Counted from the stretch's first letter, positions 35,004 to 44,535 are shown. The stretch is 64,000 nucleotides of DNA from JAAXHV01 sp965207165 (GCA_965207165.1 OZ242265.1:2418001-2482000); one strand, 5' to 3'. Notes: a model not told the origin generated them from the letters alone. Numbers and translations are program-made.

Positions 35004-35633
35004 ATGAAGCGGAAAGTTGGCATTTTTGTGATATTGCTGTTGCCGTTGTTGACCGCCACGGCGCCGGCGCAGGACATAGAAAAACCGGAAGACGTCATAC
35101 TCAGTACCGTCGATAACGTGATCTCACGCATAACCGCGGAACGGGAAATGCTGGATGCGCAACCGGAGACAGTTTATGGCCTGATTAATGACCTGATTAT
35201 CCCCGTCTTCGATTTCCACAATATGTCCAGGTGGATACTGGGCAAGTACTGGAAACAGGCCAACGAAGAACAGCGAGGTGTCTTCACCTCTGAATTCAAG
35301 GACCTGCTGGTGCGTACCTATGCCAAGGCGGTGCTGGGGTTTACCAACGAGAAGGTCAGTTACCTGGAGACCCTGACAGGCTCCAAACCCAATATCGTGA
35401 TGGTGAAGACCCAGATAATCTCGGACGCCGGTGTCACACCGGTCAACTACACCATGCATATCAGCGACGGTAGCTGGAAAGTGGTGAACGTCGCCTTTGA
35501 GGGGATCAGCCTGGTGGAGACCTACCGGAAATCGTTTGCCTCCGAAATTCGCAATAACGGCCTCGAATCACTGCTGCAAAAGCTCGTTGACAAAAACGAG
35601 TCGCTGGAGCGGTCATTGACCGAGCAAACATAG
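35004..35633 (+). CDS. mlaC: Periplasmic phospholipid-binding protein MlaC (Ttg2D)
   Basis: A 209-residue protein with a signal peptide (residues about 1-22). The MlaC/Tol_Tol_Ttg2 pattern includes VYGLINDLIIPVFDFHNMSRWILGKYW, FTSEFKDLLVRTYAKAV and GSWKVVNVAFEGISLVETYR. MlaC shuttles phospholipid across the periplasm. The MlaFED and MlaB genes that normally precede or follow it are absent here; an RND/MMPL transporter precedes it instead. Confidence 0.92.
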   Translation: MKRKVGIFVILLLPLLTATAPAQDIEKPEDVILSTVDNVISRITAEREMLDAQPETVYGLINDLIIPVFDFHNMSRWILGKYWKQANEEQRGVFTSEFKDLLVRTYAKAVLGFTNEKVSYLETLTGSKPNIVMVKTQIISDAGVTPVNYTMHISDGSWKVVNVAFEGISLVETYRKSFASEIRNNGLESLLQKLVDKNESLERSLTEQT

Positions 35634-35663
35634 CGTTCAACCGCATTTATCCCGGGGAACACG

Positions 35664-35924
35664 ATGCAGGTTGAAGATATCACAAGACTGATCGAAGCCG
35701 GCGTACCTGACAGTATGGTCGAGGTGGAAGGTGATGGAACACACTTCACGGCAATCATCGTAAGCGATGTTTTTGCCGGAAAAAACATGGTCCAGCAACA
35801 CCAGGTGGTCTACAAGGCCCTGGGCGACAAAATGGGAACAGACATCCATGCGCTCTCCATACAAACCTATACGCCGGAACAGTGGAAGAAGAAGAGCCCT
35901 TTTCGTGTAATCTCAACAACGTAA
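35664..35924 (+). CDS. ibaG: BolA-family protein IbaG
   Basis: An 86-residue BolA-fold protein. The pattern VEVEGDGTHFTAIIVSDVFAGKNMVQQHQVVYKAL matches the short IbaG (YrbA) form next to murA. It binds Fe-S clusters with monothiol glutaredoxins. It lies between mlaC and murA, a conserved gammaproteobacterial order. Confidence 0.92.
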   Translation: MQVEDITRLIEAGVPDSMVEVEGDGTHFTAIIVSDVFAGKNMVQQHQVVYKALGDKMGTDIHALSIQTYTPEQWKKKSPFRVISTT

Positions 35925-35927
35925 CCC

Positions 35928-37187
35928 GTGGATAAGCTGACTATCCAGGGTGGTGTCCCGTTGTGTGGCGAGATCAGGATCTCAGGCGCAAAAAATGCTG
36001 CCCTGCCTATACTGGCAGCCACTTTGCTGACAGACAAGCCGGTGCTGATCGGCAATATCCCGCATTTACACGATATTACGACGACCATGGAGTTGCTGGG
36101 TCTGATGGGCTCGGAATTGACGCTGGACGAGCGCATGAATATCGAGGTGAACAACCGGAACGTAGACAGGTTGTATGCCCCCTACGAGTTGGTGAAAACC
36201 ATGCGCGCATCGATTCTGGCGCTGGGACCATTGCTCAGCCGCTATGGACAGGCACAGGTTTCCCTGCCTGGCGGATGCACTATCGGTTCGAGGCCGGTCG
36301 ACCTGCACCTTAAAGGCCTGTCCGCCATGGGCGCGCAAATCGAAGTGAATGACGGTTATATCCATGCCCACTCCAGGCGCTTGCACGGCGCTTATATCAA
36401 CTTCGACCCGGTGACCGTTACCGGCACTGAAAACCTGATGATGGCCGCCACCCTGGCGGACGGACGCACCGTTATTGAAAATGCGGCACGGGAACCGGAA
36501 GTGACGGACCTGGCAAACTGTCTCAATACCATGGGGGCGAATATTACCGGCGCCGGAACGAACAGGATTGAAATTGAGGGCGTAGAGCAACTCAACGGCG
36601 CCAGGTATGATATATTGCCCGACCGGATTGAAACCGGCACTTACCTGGTCGCGGCAGCCATGACCGGCGGCAAGGTCAGGCTGAAGAATACCGACCCTTC
36701 CTTGCTGGAAGCGGTTCTGCAGAAACTGTCGGAGGCAGGCGCGCATATCTCCTGCGACGACAGTTCCATATCTCTGGAAATGGAAACCGGCACAAAACCC
36801 CGGGCGGTTGATATAAATACCGCCCCTTTCCCCGGCTTTCCTACGGATATGCAGGCACAGTTCACTGCAATGAACTGTATCGCCGACGGGCGCGCAGTCA
36901 TAACCGAAAATATTTTCAATAACCGGTTCATGCACGTGGGGGAGTTACGGAAAATGGGAGCGGACCTGGAACTGGCCAAAAACCATGTGGTGGTAAACGG
37001 CGTCGACAAACTGAGAAGCGATACCATTACCGCGAAAGATTTAAGGGCCTCGGCGTGCCTGATACTGGCGGGCCTTGTCGCGCAAGGGGAGACCCTGGTT
37101 GAACAGGTGTATCATATCGACCGCGGCTACGAGACCATCGAGGAAAAACTGATGCAACTTGGCGCACAAATAAAACGGCTGCCCTGA
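35928..37187 (+). CDS. murA: UDP-N-acetylglucosamine 1-carboxyvinyltransferase
   Basis: A 419-residue enzyme catalysing the first committed step of peptidoglycan synthesis. Lys22-Asn23 (SGAKNAALP) and the fosfomycin-reactive Cys117 in GGCTIGSRPVD are present, as is the C-terminal DRGYE region. Cys rather than Asp at 117 predicts fosfomycin sensitivity. The start codon is GTG 35928, three bases after the ibaG stop. Confidence 0.96.
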   Translation: MDKLTIQGGVPLCGEIRISGAKNAALPILAATLLTDKPVLIGNIPHLHDITTTMELLGLMGSELTLDERMNIEVNNRNVDRLYAPYELVKTMRASILALGPLLSRYGQAQVSLPGGCTIGSRPVDLHLKGLSAMGAQIEVNDGYIHAHSRRLHGAYINFDPVTVTGTENLMMAATLADGRTVIENAAREPEVTDLANCLNTMGANITGAGTNRIEIEGVEQLNGARYDILPDRIETGTYLVAAAMTGGKVRLKNTDPSLLEAVLQKLSEAGAHISCDDSSISLEMETGTKPRAVDINTAPFPGFPTDMQAQFTAMNCIADGRAVITENIFNNRFMHVGELRKMGADLELAKNHVVVNGVDKLRSDTITAKDLRASACLILAGLVAQGETLVEQVYHIDRGYETIEEKLMQLGAQIKRLP

Positions 37188-37190
37188 GTG

Positions 37191-37232
37191 GGAATTACGA
37201 ATTGGGAATTACGAATTAGGAATTAGGAATTG
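37191..37232 (+). repeat. AATTACGAATT/AATTAGG repeat before hisG
   Basis: About five AATT-based units (AATTACG, AATTGGG, AATTACG, AATTAGG, AATTAGG) fill the gap after the murA stop and end 31 bp before the hisG start. Confidence 0.6.
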
Positions 37233-37262
37233 AGGGTTGAATATTTTCCGACCCTACATTTT

Positions 37263-37895
37263 ATGAAAGACGGGATTACTATTGCGGTTTCAAAGGGGCG
37301 AATTCTGGACGAGTCTTTGCCGTTGCTTGCGCGCGCCGGTGTGCGTCCCCTCGATGACCCCGACACGACCCGCAAGCTCATTTTTGAAACCAACCAGGAA
37401 GGGGTCAGGTTAATCGTCATCCGTGCGGCTGACGTGCCTACCTACGTGCTGAACGGCGGCGCCGATCTCGGCATTGCCGGGAAAGACGTGCTGATGGAAT
37501 GTGACAGCGACAACCTTTATGAACCGCTGGACCTGAAGATCGCCCGTTGCCGCATGATGCTGGCGGGGCCCAGGGATGCAACAGCCATGACGGGGCGTTT
37601 ACGCATCGCCACCAAGTACGTTATGACAACCCGGAACTTTTTTGCCGAAAGAGGACAACAGGTTGAGATCATCAAACTGTACGGTTCCATGGAACTCGCC
37701 CCGGTGCTGGGGTTGTCCGATCTGATTGTCGACCTGGTGAATACGGGGAATACCCTGCAAGAGAACGGCTTGGCCGCGCTGGAAAACATCGCGGATATCA
37801 GTTCCCGCCTCATAGTCAACAAGGCCGCCATGAAAATGAAGCAGGAGTTGATAAAGCCGTTCATAAGACGCATTGCCGGGGCCGTATCAGAATGA
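37263..37895 (+). CDS. hisG: ATP phosphoribosyltransferase, short form
   Basis: A 210-residue catalytic subunit for the first step of histidine synthesis. ITIAVSKGRILDESLPLL begins the protein. GGADLGIAGKDVLME and the PRPP-binding LVDTGNTLQENGL-like segment (residues about 155-172) are present. The regulatory C-terminal domain is missing, so it is the short form that needs HisZ, not in this window. ATG 37263 is preferred to an upstream TTG at 37230 inside the repeat region. Confidence 0.93.
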   Translation: MKDGITIAVSKGRILDESLPLLARAGVRPLDDPDTTRKLIFETNQEGVRLIVIRAADVPTYVLNGGADLGIAGKDVLMECDSDNLYEPLDLKIARCRMMLAGPRDATAMTGRLRIATKYVMTTRNFFAERGQQVEIIKLYGSMELAPVLGLSDLIVDLVNTGNTLQENGLAALENIADISSRLIVNKAAMKMKQELIKPFIRRIAGAVSE

Positions 37896-39193
37896 TGCGC
37901 ATTACCAGGCTGGCCGATTCCGACCCGGCGTTTGAGAGCCGTTTTACACAACTGCTGTCCGGCAATGAAACCCTGGACCCGGAATTGACCGCGACCGTCT
38001 CCGCTATCCTGAATAACGTCAGGGACAACGGCGTCGCTGCCCTGGTGGAATACACCAACCGGTTAGACCATCGACGTATCGGGCCCGACGACCTGGAAGT
38101 GACGGATGCAGCACTGCAACAGGCCCTGACGGCTGTACCGGGTGACACGCTCCGGGCCCTGGAACACGCCGCGGCGCGGATACGCGTTTACCACCAGCAT
38201 CAGAAAGGCCGTTCCTGGTCTTACCAGGACCAGGACGGTTCGACCCTGGGTCAGCGGATTACACCCCTGGACAAGGTCGGTATCTACGTCCCCGGTGGCA
38301 AGGCGGCATACCCGTCATCAGTTTTGATGAATGCCATACCGGCTAAAGTCGCGGGCGTCCCGGAAATAATCATGGTTGTTCCCGCCGTAAATGACGAGAT
38401 CAACCCTGTCGTCATGGCGGCGGCACGAGTGGCGGGTGTCGACCGGGTCTTCAGCATCGGCGGCGCCCAGGCTGTCGCCGCCCTTGCCTACGGCGCCGGT
38501 CCCGTCCCCGCGGTCGACAAGATCGTCGGCCCGGGAAACCGTTACGTGGCCGCAGCCAAACGGCTGGTATTCGGCGTTGTCGGCATAGATATGATCGCCG
38601 GCCCTTCCGAGGTTGTCATCGTTGCTGACGAGAGCGCAGACCCGGACTGGATCAGCATGGATATGTTCGCCCAGGCAGAGCACGACGAGGACGCCAGGGC
38701 CATCCTGGTGACCACCGACGCAAGCCTGCCGGAAAGGGTTGAAAACTCAATCAACCGGCAAATCGGACAGATGGAACGCGCTGCCATAATCCGCGCTTCG
38801 CTGGAAAACAACGGTGCGTTGATCCGGGCAGGGAATATCGAACAGGCGTGCGCTATCGTGAACCGGCTGGCGCCGGAGCACCTGGAGCTGGCCGTACGGG
38901 AACCGGACAGCTACCTGGCCGGTATCAGGCACGCCGGTGCGATCTTCCTGGGGCATTTTGCCGCAGAAGCAATAGGAGATTATTGCGCAGGTCCGAACCA
39001 TGTGCTGCCGACCGGCAGAACCGCAAGATTCTCGTCCCCGCTGGGTGTTTATGATTTCCAGAAGCGCTCATCGCTCATCGATTGCAACGCCGCGTCTGCC
39101 GCAAGCCTTGCCCGCACCGCAACAGTGCTGGCCCGCGCTGAAGGGCTGACTGCCCATGCCCGTTCTGCCGAACTGCGTATGAAAGACAATTAA
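37892..39193 (+). CDS. hisD: Histidinol dehydrogenase
   Basis: A 433-residue Zn enzyme doing the last two steps of histidine synthesis. Motifs include VGIYVPGGKAAYPSSVLMN, VDKIVGPGNRYVAAAKR, GPSEVVIVADESADP, AQAEHDEDARAI and the His-rich GPNHVLPTG region. It overlaps hisG by ATGA. hisC, the usual next gene, is absent. Confidence 0.95.
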   Translation: MMRITRLADSDPAFESRFTQLLSGNETLDPELTATVSAILNNVRDNGVAALVEYTNRLDHRRIGPDDLEVTDAALQQALTAVPGDTLRALEHAAARIRVYHQHQKGRSWSYQDQDGSTLGQRITPLDKVGIYVPGGKAAYPSSVLMNAIPAKVAGVPEIIMVVPAVNDEINPVVMAAARVAGVDRVFSIGGAQAVAALAYGAGPVPAVDKIVGPGNRYVAAAKRLVFGVVGIDMIAGPSEVVIVADESADPDWISMDMFAQAEHDEDARAILVTTDASLPERVENSINRQIGQMERAAIIRASLENNGALIRAGNIEQACAIVNRLAPEHLELAVREPDSYLAGIRHAGAIFLGHFAAEAIGDYCAGPNHVLPTGRTARFSSPLGVYDFQKRSSLIDCNAASAASLARTATVLARAEGLTAHARSAELRMKDN

Positions 39194-39194
39194 T

Positions 39195-40319
39195 TCATTG
39201 TCTGGGGGCGGGACGTTCCGCTACCAGCACCTCCACCGTCTGTGTTTTCCAGCCGCGCAGGAGTTCTATTTCCATACTGGCGCCCGGTTTGACCTGTGAG
39301 ATCATGTTGATCGTGGCGCGCGGCTCATACAGCGGCTTGCCGTCGATCCGCGTCATAATATCGCCGGGCATGATTCCCGCCTGATCTGCCGGACTGCCGT
39401 TGAGGACAGCGGCAATCAGGATGCCGCTTTCATCCAGCCCCGCCGCGTCCCTGACGTCCTGCGGTACGATCTGCGCTTCGATGCCGATCCAGCCCCGGAT
39501 GACGTGACCGAATTCAATTATTTGCTGCAACACGTCCAACGCCAGATTCGTCGGAATAGCCAGACCTATGCCTTGCGAACCACCACTGCTGGATATAATG
39601 GCAGTGTTAATGCCGATCAGAGTCCCCAGGGCGGAAACGAGGGCGCCGCCGGAGTTGCCCGGGTTGATGTCAGCGTCGGTCTGGATAAAATTCACGAACG
39701 TCGTAATCCCCACCCTGTTACGGCCCGTGGCGCTGACTATACCCTGGGTGACCGTTTGCCCGAAATCGTAGGGATTACCTATGGCCAGGACAACGTCTCC
39801 CACCCTTACCAGGCTGGAATCGCTGGTGGGTGCGACCCGGAGGTTATCCATGGCTATTTTCAGCACGGCCAGGTCGGTATCCACATCTACGCCCACCACC
39901 TCCGCGGAATTCTGCCGGCCGTCGTACAAGGTGACGAGTATTTCGTCTGCATTGCGGATGACGTGGGCATTGGTCAGCAGATAGCCTCTTGCGTCCATAA
40001 TCACCCCGGAACCGAGATTGTTGCGCCTCTCTGCCGGCGCCTGCGGGCCGAAGAAACGGCGAAACAGGGGGTCCTGGAACAAGGGATGTAGCGTGCGCCG
40101 TTCTATGCGTGTGGAGTAGACGTTAACTACCGCCGGCGCCACCGCGTTCACCGCATCGCTGTAGGAGACGACACCTTCCCGGCCAGGCGTAGCTCCACTG
40201 CCGTTTTGCGCGGAATACAGGCCGGGGAACAGGTACAGCAACACGCAGGCAACGGCCAACCCGGCGATTACGGACTGGCCAATAAATCTAAGCAGGCGCG
40301 GGTTGCGGTTACCTGGCAT
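39195..40319 (-). CDS. Membrane-anchored serine protease, DegS/AlgW type
   Basis: A 374-residue HtrA-family protease with one N-terminal membrane helix (about residues 12-30). The catalytic triad lies in LLTNAHVI (His), DTDLAVLKI (Asp) and NPGNSGGALV (Ser). One PDZ domain ends the protein (IMPGDIMTRIDGKPL). One PDZ domain and the anchor fit DegS/AlgW, which starts RseA cleavage in the sigma-E envelope stress response. ATG 40319 is used. It converges on hisD with one base between stop codons. Confidence 0.9.
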   Translation of the reverse strand: MPGNRNPRLLRFIGQSVIAGLAVACVLLYLFPGLYSAQNGSGATPGREGVVSYSDAVNAVAPAVVNVYSTRIERRTLHPLFQDPLFRRFFGPQAPAERRNNLGSGVIMDARGYLLTNAHVIRNADEILVTLYDGRQNSAEVVGVDVDTDLAVLKIAMDNLRVAPTSDSSLVRVGDVVLAIGNPYDFGQTVTQGIVSATGRNRVGITTFVNFIQTDADINPGNSGGALVSALGTLIGINTAIISSSGGSQGIGLAIPTNLALDVLQQIIEFGHVIRGWIGIEAQIVPQDVRDAAGLDESGILIAAVLNGSPADQAGIMPGDIMTRIDGKPLYEPRATINMISQVKPGASMEIELLRGWKTQTVEVLVAERPAPRQ

Positions 40320-40391
40320 GGTCAAACCGGAGAGCTATTGTTTAACTGGTTGATTGCCAATATATTTTACCATAATAATTGTCTCTCTCCA

Positions 40392-41183
40392 TCACAATAG
40401 AGTAAATAGTTCACTCACCGACTCAATGACAACAATCAGTTCTTTATCAAGATACTCGATCAGCATACGCCAGTAGAGCAGCAGGAAAAAAACAGCAACC
40501 ACGCATTTTATCGGCATGGAGAGGAAGAAGACGTCCAGTTGCGGCGCAAACCTGCCGATAAGTCCCATGCAGAACTCGGTCAGGAACAGGATAATGATGA
40601 TGGGAGAAGCGAGTAACAGGCATAATTGCAGACTGTACAGGAGTTTCTTAACCAGGAAATTGGCCAGTTCAACACTGAAGGTGGGGTAAAAACTGGTCAC
40701 CGACCAGACGCTGAAACTCTGGTAGATAATACTCATGTAGAGGTAGAAGCCGCCGGCTATGAAGAACAGGAAGATACAGCTTTGCAGCATCAACGTCCCC
40801 AGCGGGGAACTCTGCTCACCGAGCAGCGGGTTCAGGGAGCTGGCGGCGGTGGCGCCGCGCTGGTTGTCGACCAGCGCGCCGACCTGCTGGAACCCCCAGA
40901 AAATCGACAGCGGTATGATCCCCAGCATCAGTCCCAGAACCAGTTCCTTGACAGCCAGCACCAACATGAGAGTGACGGTTAAATCCGCACTGACCTGGGA
41001 AACGATCATTGGATAAAGGAACAGTCCCATGATCAGTACGATGGCGTTACGGGTCGACATGCCGCCGATGACGGATACGTTGAGAAACGGCGCAAGCAGG
41101 AGGGCTCCGGCGATACGCGGCAGGCAAAGCAGGACAGGCGCCAGGAAAGTGAATAAGGCGTCCGGTTCCAGCACGGGCATCAT
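40392..41183 (-). CDS. sctT: Type III secretion export apparatus protein SctT
   Basis: A 263-residue membrane protein of the FliR/SctT family. The signature FQQVGALVDNQRGATAASSLNPLLGEQSSPLG is of the non-flagellar type. About six hydrophobic segments are present. It forms the export gate with SctR and SctS. It is the last gene of sctPQRST on the minus strand, 66 bp after sctS. Confidence 0.9.
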   Translation of the reverse strand: MMPVLEPDALFTFLAPVLLCLPRIAGALLLAPFLNVSVIGGMSTRNAIVLIMGLFLYPMIVSQVSADLTVTLMLVLAVKELVLGLMLGIIPLSIFWGFQQVGALVDNQRGATAASSLNPLLGEQSSPLGTLMLQSCIFLFFIAGGFYLYMSIIYQSFSVWSVTSFYPTFSVELANFLVKKLLYSLQLCLLLASPIIIILFLTEFCMGLIGRFAPQLDVFFLSMPIKCVVAVFFLLLYWRMLIEYLDKELIVVIESVSELFTLL

Positions 41184-41249
41184 CCGCGCGCCGTCACGGA
41201 GAGACGGCAGGGTAACTGCAGGGATACACTGAACAGGCCACCAGGCGCT

Positions 41250-41510
41250 CTATTGACCGATCAGGTTGAAGGTATGCCTGGTGAACTCGACCAGGTCCGC
41301 GCCGATCCACAGGCCGGTGATCATCAGTCCGATGATGACGGCCACCAGCTTGAACAGGAACGTGACCGTCTGCTCCTGCAGTTGCGTGAGCGCCAGTACC
41401 AGGCTGACCAGTATCCCGACCACTGCCGTGATAACGATTGGCGGCAGGGAAATAATCAGGATGAGTTGCAGCGCCTGCTCGACGAGATTGACGATAACCG
41501 ACTTGTCCAC
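41250..41510 (-). CDS. sctS: Type III secretion export apparatus protein SctS
   Basis: An 86-residue protein with two helices. LILIISLPPIVITAVVGILVSL and ALTQLQEQTVTFLFKLVAV are FliQ/SctS signatures. It is part of the SctRST core of the export gate and lies 5 bp after sctR. Confidence 0.92.
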   Translation of the reverse strand: MDKSVIVNLVEQALQLILIISLPPIVITAVVGILVSLVLALTQLQEQTVTFLFKLVAVIIGLMITGLWIGADLVEFTRHTFNLIGQ

Positions 41511-41515
41511 TTCCT

Positions 41516-42166
41516 TCAGACGTAGGTCAGGGCCAGGTTGTTCAGCAGTAACGACCAGCCGTCGACGACCACGAACAGCAGCAGCTTGAAAGGCAGCGAA
41601 ACGGTCATCGGCGACATCATCATCATCCCCATCGCCAGCAGGATATTGGAGACGATAATATCCACAACCAGGAACGGCACATAAATAATAAACCCGATCT
41701 CAAACGCCTCCTGCAATTCCGTCAGGGTGAATGCCGGCAGCAGGATGAAGAAGTTATGCTCGTCAATCGAATTCGACATGTCCTCAGGCCATAGTGTGAC
41801 GGCCATGGATTTGAACAGGTCAAGCATCTCCTCGCTGGTATTGCGCTGCAGGAACTCGCGGTAAGGCTGCGATCCTTCCGTCAGCATGAAATCGATAAAT
41901 TCGCTGTCGGTATAAGTCGGCTGGGACCGGGCCAGGTCCATGGTCTGCGTCAGGACCGGCGCCATCACGTATAGCGCGATTATCAATGCCAGTCCGTTGA
42001 CGACGATGGTGGGTGGGATCTGCTGTATGCCGATGGCATTCTTGAGCAGGTTGAATACCACCACAAACTTGAGGAACGCGGTACCGATACTTACCAATAT
42101 CGGCAATAATGATATCAGCGCCAGTCCGACAATGATGGTGAACGGATTGGCGGTTAAATCACCCAT
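41516..42166 (-). CDS. sctR: Type III secretion export apparatus protein SctR
   Basis: A 216-residue FliP/SctR protein without the cleavable signal peptide of FliP. LISLLPILVSIGTAFLKFVVVFNLLKNAIGIQQIPP and the late IIVSNILLAMGMMMMSPMTVSLPFKLLLFV segments are diagnostic. It overlaps sctQ by 8 bases. Confidence 0.94.
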   Translation of the reverse strand: MGDLTANPFTIIVGLALISLLPILVSIGTAFLKFVVVFNLLKNAIGIQQIPPTIVVNGLALIIALYVMAPVLTQTMDLARSQPTYTDSEFIDFMLTEGSQPYREFLQRNTSEEMLDLFKSMAVTLWPEDMSNSIDEHNFFILLPAFTLTELQEAFEIGFIIYVPFLVVDIIVSNILLAMGMMMMSPMTVSLPFKLLLFVVVDGWSLLLNNLALTYV

Positions 42167-42795
42167 CTTCTATCTTGACGACACGAATCCCGACACGATC
42201 CTCGACCATGACCGGTTCACCCCTGGCCAGGCGCTTGCCGTTGACAGTGATATCGACGCAATCGGCCGGAGATCTGGACAGCTCAAAAATATCACCCTCG
42301 CCTATGGCCTCAATCTCGGCAAGGCTTCGGCTCAGGGTACCCAGCAAGAACTGTACAACTACTTCTATCTCGCCGGGGTCCACGCGCTGTTGGCCGGTGT
42401 CTGTTTCCTGAACTTCCCCGTTGCCCTCATCGCCTGCAACGCTTTCCCCGGCCGGCGGGGTATCGGTATCTGCCATAAGATTTGACCTCAGAAGCTGCTT
42501 TACTCGTAATATACCTTGCTCAACATCCGCCGCAAATAACGGCCTGCCCTGTAAATTCAATGTGGCTGCCGACGTCGAGAATTCACCTGGTTCCAATAAA
42601 ATCAGATCCCCAGTCTGCAATTCACGTAATTCAACCATTCTTGTCCGCGTCTGCCCCATAATGACATCCAGGTACAAGGGCACCTTTTCCCTGGCAACGT
42701 CCCCCCGTGAAGGTATGGCTTCGAACAAGGCGGACAGCGGATAGCGTTCTGATACGCCGGCAAGCTCAAGTAATCCCGGTTGATAGTTTAAACCA
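42159..42795 (-). pseudogene. sctQ: sctQ, 3' part (split by the integrated element)
   Basis: This holds 209 codons of the cytoplasmic sorting-platform (C-ring) protein SctQ, starting NYQPGLLELAGVSERYP. It includes two SpoA domains: residues about 30-100 (VPLYLDVIMGQTRTRM, ELQTGDLILL) and 140-205 (IEVVVQFLLGTLSRSL, GDIFELSRSP). The frame continues a few codons into foreign DNA with no proper start. It joins in frame to 50901-51347 at the shared core TAAACCA. As an isolated fragment it could still be made from the internal TTG at 42728, like the short SctQ-C product of other systems, but that is speculative. Confidence 0.88.
42789..42795. other. Left attachment core of the integrated element
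   Basis: TAAACCA here is repeated at 50901-50907. On the minus strand both read T-GGT-TTA in the same codon phase of sctQ (Gly-Leu), so recombination between them would restore the gene. Confidence 0.75.
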
Positions 42796-42948
42796 AGAGC
42801 AAAACCACCTTTTTTTGCGTTCCAATACTTTCCCTTTAATTCCCTAACTATTTGATATTGTTATAAATGTGTTGTTGACGGTTATTTTTCCTTCCTGTAC
42901 AGTTCCGTGTGTATCGTTGGATCAATCGTAGGATCAGGAGAAAATACC

Positions 42949-44126
42949 ATGCAACAATTTACCGACGCAAAAGCCCGAAGATTAAGCACTCCGGGCCTTC
43001 ACACAGTGGACACGACACTGTATCTGAGAATCACAGACACGGGTAAATACTGGGTACAGCGAATCACGATTAAAGGCAAGCGCCATGATCTGGGCCTGGG
43101 CGCGTTTCCGGTTGTGAATGTGGACGAAGCCCGGGAGGCGGCGTTTCTCAACCGGCGGCGGGTCCGCGCCGGCGGGGATCCATTGGCGGAAAAGCGCAAG
43201 ACGATGATACCGACCTTTGAAGCGGCGGCAATGAAATCTCTGGAAACCCTGCGGCCAACATGGCGCAGTGCCAAGACTGAAAAGGAATGGCGGCGGTGTA
43301 TGACCACCTATGTCCTCCCGCGTATCGGGCACAAACGGATCGATCTGATCACCCGGGCGGACATTCTCAACATCTTGGTTCCTTTGTGGACTGAAAAAAA
43401 CTCAACAGCGCGCCGTTTGAGGGGCTGGAGCAAGGCGGTATTTTCCTGGGCACAGGCGTTCGGCCATATCGAGACCAACCTGGTCGGCGACGCCATCAGT
43501 GCGGCGCTGCCGAAGCAGGCCGGTAAAACTAAGCACCACCGGGCATTGCACCATGCTGAGGTCAAGGACGCCTTAAACCAGACCGACAAGGCGCAGGCCT
43601 GTGACGCTGCGAAACTGTGTCTGCGGTTTATCGCATTAGCGGCTGTCCGGAGCAATGAAGCACGGGCCGCACGATGGAGTGAGATTGACCTTGAAAACAA
43701 AACCTGGTCCATACCGGCGAGCCGCATGAAATCGAACCGGAGCATAGAGTGCCGTTATCAGGCCAGTCGATAGCCATACTGGAAAAGGCGGGAGTGCTGC
43801 GGGACAAGTCAGATCTGGTTTTCCCGTCACCAATAAAGAACGGCAAGCCGTTGACTGATACAGCGATGATGCTATTACTGCGGAGGGCGGGGCTGGCTGA
43901 CCGGGCAACGGTGCACGGCCTGCGGTCGTCATTCCGTGACTGGTGTGCTGACAGCGGGAAGGACCGGCAGCTAGCTGAAATGGCCCTGGCGCACGTGGTG
44001 CCGGGTGTTGAAGGCAGTTACTTCAGATCGGACCTGTACGCACGGCGTGAGCGTCTTATGCAACAATGGGCGGATTATATCACCGGTGTGGGTCCGGCCA
44101 AGGTGGTGAGGTTGAATTCGGGTTGA
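42949..44126 (+). pseudogene. Tyrosine integrase, frameshifted
   Basis: The frame from ATG 42949 (AGGAG upstream) has the DUF4102 arm-binding N-terminus (DLGLGAFPVVNVDEAREAA) and a core-binding domain. It then drifts out of frame after MKSNR. One missing G near 43740 restores NREHRVPLSGQSIAILEKAG and leads into the C-terminal part at 43749-44126, which carries the catalytic HGLRSSFRDW and a final GSYFRSD with the likely Tyr. The first catalytic Arg is in RSNEARAARWSEID. Total about 392 codons, P4-like. The shift may be real or an assembly error. Confidence 0.85.
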
Positions 44127-44185
44127 TACCCTTAACGGGAAGACTTGATAACAGGCGGCCTGCGAATAATTTGAGATAATCCAAT

Positions 44186-44446
44186 ATGAAGAGCAAGTAC
44201 GATCCTCTTTGCTACTACCTGTTGAGTGTAGATACAGGCACGGTAACGCTGACCTTTTCCGAGATTGAGACAATCATCGGCGGCGATTTGCCGCCAAGCG
44301 CATTTACCTATCGGGAGTGGTGGGCTAACGACGTCACGCACAGTCAGGCAATGAGCGGCTGGCTGGCCGCTGACTGGCATTCTGCGCTGATTGATGTACC
44401 CGGCAAAACAGTCACATTCAGACGCATGGCCAGGCCGCGCCGATGA
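44186..44446 (+). CDS. DUF7662-type small protein
   Basis: An 86-residue protein starting MKSKYDPLCYYLLS, with TVTLTFSEIETIIGGDLPPSAF, YREWWANDVTHSQAMSGWL and a final VTFRR. The pattern matches a domain common in small proteins on mobile elements. Function is unknown. Confidence 0.65.
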   Translation: MKSKYDPLCYYLLSVDTGTVTLTFSEIETIIGGDLPPSAFTYREWWANDVTHSQAMSGWLAADWHSALIDVPGKTVTFRRMARPRR

Positions 44447-44535
44447 TGCGCGGAATACGCCCGGTGGTATTATGCCTGGCGCTGGCCGGATGGTTCAGTG
44501 GTGAACTTCAAGCGAATAGTCTGCAGAAAAGCTGA
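44446..44535 (+). pseudogene. Truncated exported-protein start
   Basis: A 29-codon frame begins MRGIRPVVLCLALAG, a signal-peptide-like segment, and stops after SLQKS. It overlaps the stop of the previous gene. It looks like the 5' end of a lost periplasmic protein. Confidence 0.4.

Noticed and set aside
42159..42728. A complete short sctQ gene starting at TTG 42728
   Set aside because: The frame extends upstream with coherent SctQ sequence to the attachment core and joins in frame with the N-terminal part at 50901, so it is a fragment of a larger gene.
40392..42795. Flagellar fliP-fliQ-fliR-fliN genes
   Set aside because: The SctT signature, lack of a FliP-type signal peptide, presence of SctP/SctO-like partners and absence of any flagellar gene favour a non-flagellar system.
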